Shown: positions 61,683 to 64,000 of the stretch, piece after piece | How positions within the stretch are numbered: the stretch's first letter is position 1 | Layout of the letters: the number at the start of each line of letters is the position of its first letter | Assembly (NCBI RefSeq): GCF_001187725.1 | Contig: NZ_LGIQ01000009.1 | Location: forward strand, 566,859-630,858 | DNA from: Brevibacillus reuszeri | GTDB lineage: Bacteria; Bacillota; Bacilli; Brevibacillales; Brevibacillaceae | Direction of reading: 5' to 3' | Length of the DNA stretch: 64,000 nucleotides | Position numbers and translations under genes: made by a program | The notes under the pieces: generated by a model | Databases searched by the model: none | The model's input: the letters and a program-made list of their open reading frames with translations, nothing else | What the model was told of the DNA's origin: nothing

Positions 61683-62531
61683 TCATTGACCAATAATCGT
61701 GTGACTTGCAATCGGAATGCATATTTCTGTGACGTATTCAGATTGATTATTCGTTTCTCCGCAATCTCGATAGTATCGTTCTACGGATGGTCCTATGATT
61801 GAATAGTTATTCTGTTTTGACCATGCAATGAGCGCTTGGTAAGGATGATTAATATCGTCATAACTACCGATATAAATCGTGCTCATATACAATCCACCTT
61901 CGATGATTCTGGTATAAAACGCTCCCTTGTTATATTCAGCGTTGACCGGAATACATACTTCGATATCTGCATCCTCAGGATCATACATGTAATTGGTTAC
62001 ATGAAAGATTGTCATACGTGTTCCAGTCATTACTAAATCGCTTGTCTCAAGCACTTCATAGAGCTCTAGGATCATTTGATCCATTGCTGCTTCATTCGTT
62101 CGTTTTCTTTGACATAATGCCAAGAATTCGCTGCGATGCCCGATTACGATATCGAAGTTTGGTTTCGATTGAAAGATTGTATCTTCTCCCAACGTTGCTC
62201 TAAGTTGATTTTCCAGCTCCCGTATTAAATAATGATGTTCTGTTGTTGACTGTTGCAGGTGATCGATCTTAAGTTGCAGTGTCTGTTTTGTATATTCCAC
62301 ATCATTTTTACATAATACGGACTTGATCTCTTCTAACGAAAAACCATATCTTCTGAATTGCTTTATCATCGAAATTTTATTTATTTCCACGTCGCTATAA
62401 TATCTGTACCCGTTTTGTTCGATAAAACTAGGCTTTAGCAATTCAATCTTGTCATAATGCCTTAGCATTCTAGGAGATACCTTACTAATTTTCGCAAATT
62501 CACCGATCGTATATATAATAATCACCTTCAT
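61683..62531 (-). CDS. MerR-family regulator 2 with GyrI-like effector domain
   Basis: 282 residues from ATG 62531, though no good ribosome binding site precedes it. HTH: TIGEFAKISKVSPRMLRHYDKIELLKP. A coiled dimer helix (about 75-120) and a GyrI-like domain (QYVTEICIPI-type ending) follow. It lies divergent to MerR-3. Its target gene is not evident. Confidence 0.85.
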   Translation of the reverse strand: MKVIIIYTIGEFAKISKVSPRMLRHYDKIELLKPSFIEQNGYRYYSDVEINKISMIKQFRRYGFSLEEIKSVLCKNDVEYTKQTLQLKIDHLQQSTTEHHYLIRELENQLRATLGEDTIFQSKPNFDIVIGHRSEFLALCQRKRTNEAAMDQMILELYEVLETSDLVMTGTRMTIFHVTNYMYDPEDADIEVCIPVNAEYNKGAFYTRIIEGGLYMSTIYIGSYDDINHPYQALIAWSKQNNYSIIGPSVERYYRDCGETNNQSEYVTEICIPIASHTIIGQ

Positions 62532-62664
62532 TCTTGAAGATCTGCAAGTGTAAAAAAGCACTACCTCGTTTACGCACAAAGCAGTTTTCAAACATGTTAC
62601 ATCATAAACCATAGAAAGGGAAAGAACAAAATCTTCACTCCCCTTGTTCCTCTAAACGCTCCGC

Positions 62665-62695
62665 TTGACCTTAGGACAGACCTAGGGTTTAATCT
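62665..62695 (+). promoter_or_regulatory. MerR-type 19-bp-spacer promoter of the MerR-3 gene
   Basis: -35 TTGACC (62665-62670) and -10 TAATCT (62690-62695) are 19 nt apart. The spacer carries the near-perfect dyad CCTTAGG-N5-CCTAGGG. It suggests that MerR-3 activates its own gene. Confidence 0.75.
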
Positions 62696-62735
62696 TGGGG
62701 TAGTTCACAACATCCAATCCATAGGAGTAGCCTTT

Positions 62736-63551
62736 ATGAAGAGTGAAATTACAATCAGTGAATTAGCTAAGCTTATGAACGTGTCTGTTCACCAAATTCG
62801 TTATTTTGAGGAGAAAGGAGTCCTTCTTCCTGCTTACGTCGACAACAATCAGTATCGCATGTACAGCATGGATCAAGTTTACCAGCTCGCACATATTCTG
62901 TTGCTTCGCAGATTGGGAGTGTCAGTCCAATCTATTAAAGAATGCATGACATCTTTTTCTGCGGATCAATACGAACAGCTGCTCAAACGTTCCTTGGTAG
63001 AAATCAATGATGAGTTGCTTCGCCTTCAAGAGCTTCAGCAATTCATAAATAAGATATTGTATGAACAACAAAACTTTACCGTTCACCCCTATCACTACCA
63101 AGTCAAATGGCGAGCTGAGAGCTATTTGGCACCTTGGCTTGAAATGGATGCACAAACGCAGCTTCATGCCAAATTGTTGGCTGATCGGGCAAAATACATT
63201 CCAAACTTGTTCGAATCAGATATTTACTTTATCGAAAATGAAACGAGCACGATTACTTTATACACGGAAACACAAGCCCCTGGCGATTATTCCATACCCA
63301 GCGGCAACTATCTCACTACCCAGAAATTAGTACAGGATGATGCTGAGCTCGCACAAGCCATTGAACAGTTTTACGCCTATGCCGCCACACAGTCTTACGT
63401 TCTCCAAGGACCCGTGATCCTCATTGAGAGATCGTATTTATCTCTCTTTAGTCAAAACGAGCTGCATTATGAGCTCCAAGCCTTGATTGAACCGACTCCA
63501 AATTCTGAAAGGGATCGATGTCGGTTAAATGGGATAACGGCTCCTACATGA
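62736..63551 (+). CDS. MerR-family regulator 3 with GyrI-like effector domain
   Basis: 271 residues. HTH: TISELAKLMNVSVHQIRYFEEKGVLLPAY. Dimer helix about 80-110 and effector domain thereafter (GDYSIPSGNYLTTQKL, VLQGPVILIERSYLS). The last 15 residues are unlike a normal GyrI end, and the stop overlaps the next small frame as ATGA. Probably drug- or metal-sensing; no efflux gene lies beside it. Confidence 0.83.
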   Translation: MKSEITISELAKLMNVSVHQIRYFEEKGVLLPAYVDNNQYRMYSMDQVYQLAHILLLRRLGVSVQSIKECMTSFSADQYEQLLKRSLVEINDELLRLQELQQFINKILYEQQNFTVHPYHYQVKWRAESYLAPWLEMDAQTQLHAKLLADRAKYIPNLFESDIYFIENETSTITLYTETQAPGDYSIPSGNYLTTQKLVQDDAELAQAIEQFYAYAATQSYVLQGPVILIERSYLSLFSQNELHYELQALIEPTPNSERDRCRLNGITAPT

Positions 63552-63712
63552 AGCAGCAGCCAAAGCACCATTCGTGGGAGAGCTTTCGCATATTTGGCAA
63601 ACGGAACCTCTTTAAAATGCTACTCGCAATGTATTTTTTAGAGCATAAACCAAAGCCAGGAGAATGCTATATTGCGGACGTGGTTGTATACACGTCACTT
63701 TCTCTTTCATGA
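63548..63712 (+). CDS. Small protein overlapping the MerR-3 stop, unknown function
   Basis: A 54-residue frame starts in ATGA overlap with MerR-3. It contains SWESFRIFGKRNLFKMLLAM and ends VVVYTSLSLS. No family recognised. Coupled translation is plausible, or the two frames are pieces of one gene split by a frameshift; the first view fits the overlap better. Confidence 0.35.
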   Translation: MKQQPKHHSWESFRIFGKRNLFKMLLAMYFLEHKPKPGECYIADVVVYTSLSLS

Positions 63713-63795
63713 ACGGACGTGGCATTATATGGTACAGAAAGTGAGATAGCATCGGCATAACCAGGCTAAATCCAAACATTTTCCTAAAGAAAATA

Positions 63796-63813
63796 AGCCG
63801 GTATTACCCGGCT
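63796..63813 (-). terminator. Terminator of the serine hydrolase gene at the right edge
   Basis: AGCCGG/CCGGCT with a 6-nt loop and TTATTTTCTTT after it on the minus strand. Confidence 0.75.
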
Positions 63814-63838
63814 AAGTGGAAAGCGATGTTTTCTTTGA

Positions 63839-64000
63839 TTATTCCGGAATCCGATAGGGCCGATCAAAAAGGATATTCTCCACAGCCTCTATAATCGCTT
63901 GTGTCCTTTCTCCGTCCTGTTCCATATTGGAAAGATAAATGAATGTTTTGTCATGATCAAGATAACGGCCTAACCAGGTTTGATATCCTGGCCATCCCCC
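63839..64000 (-). CDS. Beta-lactamase-family serine hydrolase, C-terminal part (runs off the window)
   Basis: The last 53 codons of a leftward gene, open to the window edge. GGWPGYQTWLGRY and KTFIYLSNMEQDG are the third-box region and final strands of class-C beta-lactamase-like hydrolases: the HxGxxPG region and the LSN strand. The rest lies outside. Confidence 0.72.
   Translation of the reverse strand, partial: GGWPGYQTWLGRYLDHDKTFIYLSNMEQDGERTQAIIEAVENILFDRPYRIPE

Noticed and set aside
62665..62695. CCTTAGG...CCTAGGG as a fifth activator site of the sigma-54 regulon
   Set aside because: It lies exactly between a -35 and a -10 with 19-bp spacing beside a MerR gene and no -24/-12 element follows, so the MerR explanation is better.
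63518..63712. Frames 62736-63551 and 63518-63712 as one gene split by a sequencing error
   Set aside because: The ATGA overlap is a normal coupling arrangement and MerR-3 already has full family length; not fully excluded.

Overview
The window looks like chromosomal DNA of a Gram-positive, moderate-GC Bacillota. Strong GGAGG-type ribosome binding sites, frequent GTG/TTG starts, U-tailed hairpin terminators and the family mix (YcgQ/YcgR, BltR-like MerR, ECF41 sigma, many Opp/Dpp systems) fit Paenibacillaceae, most likely Brevibacillus; the genus is an inference. No rRNA, tRNA, CRISPR array, insertion sequence or phage gene was seen.

Layout. (1) 1-3998, minus: HupE/UreJ-like membrane protein, YcgR permease, YcgQ (TIGR03943), a degenerate cupredoxin and the start of a lamin-tail-domain secreted protein; probably a metal-related operon. 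(2) 4296-12882, minus: HAD hydrolase, RpiR regulator, metallo-beta-lactamase-fold hydrolase, a full Opp/Dpp importer and a metallophosphoesterase, ending in a terminator. (3) 13233-18449: CPA1 antiporter, MFS exporter, Lrp/AsnC regulator, TIM-barrel isomerase-like protein. (4) 18548-51145, minus: a 32-kb peptide (or peptide-like amide) acquisition region. It holds two complete Opp/Dpp importers, five paralogous M28-like hydrolases, two M20, one M24, one M19 and one S33 hydrolase, two Asp/Glu/hydantoin-type racemases, two nitroreductase-family proteins and a sigma-54 activator. (5) 51234-64000: efflux pumps with MerR or AraC regulators, an ECF41 sigma factor with an azoreductase, beta-lactamase-fold serine hydrolases, a GNAT enzyme and two more MerR regulators.

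The main system is region 4. I find four -24/-12 (sigma-54) promoters, each in front of a transcription unit: the M19 gene, the M20-M28 pair, the 42732-29930 operon and the 29584-18613 operon. Each is preceded, 57-113 bp upstream, by TTAGGGT/ACCCTAA-type repeats. Together with the enhancer-binding protein encoded at 47380-49431 they look like one regulon. Several of its hydrolases carry substituted metal-site residues (M28: the usual Glu-Glu is His-Ser; M20: His to Met and Asp to Asn; M24: creatinase-like loss; M19: HxD to HxH), so the real substrate may not be ordinary peptides. The solute-binding protein of the second operon (26077-27801) reads as a circular permutation of the family-5 fold: its C-terminal half comes first.

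Other regulatory signals with good support: divergent ECF41 promoters (TGTCACA-N16/17-CGTC) between the sigma gene and a truncated carboxymuconolactone decarboxylase remnant plus azoreductase, and two MerR-type promoters with 19-bp spacers.
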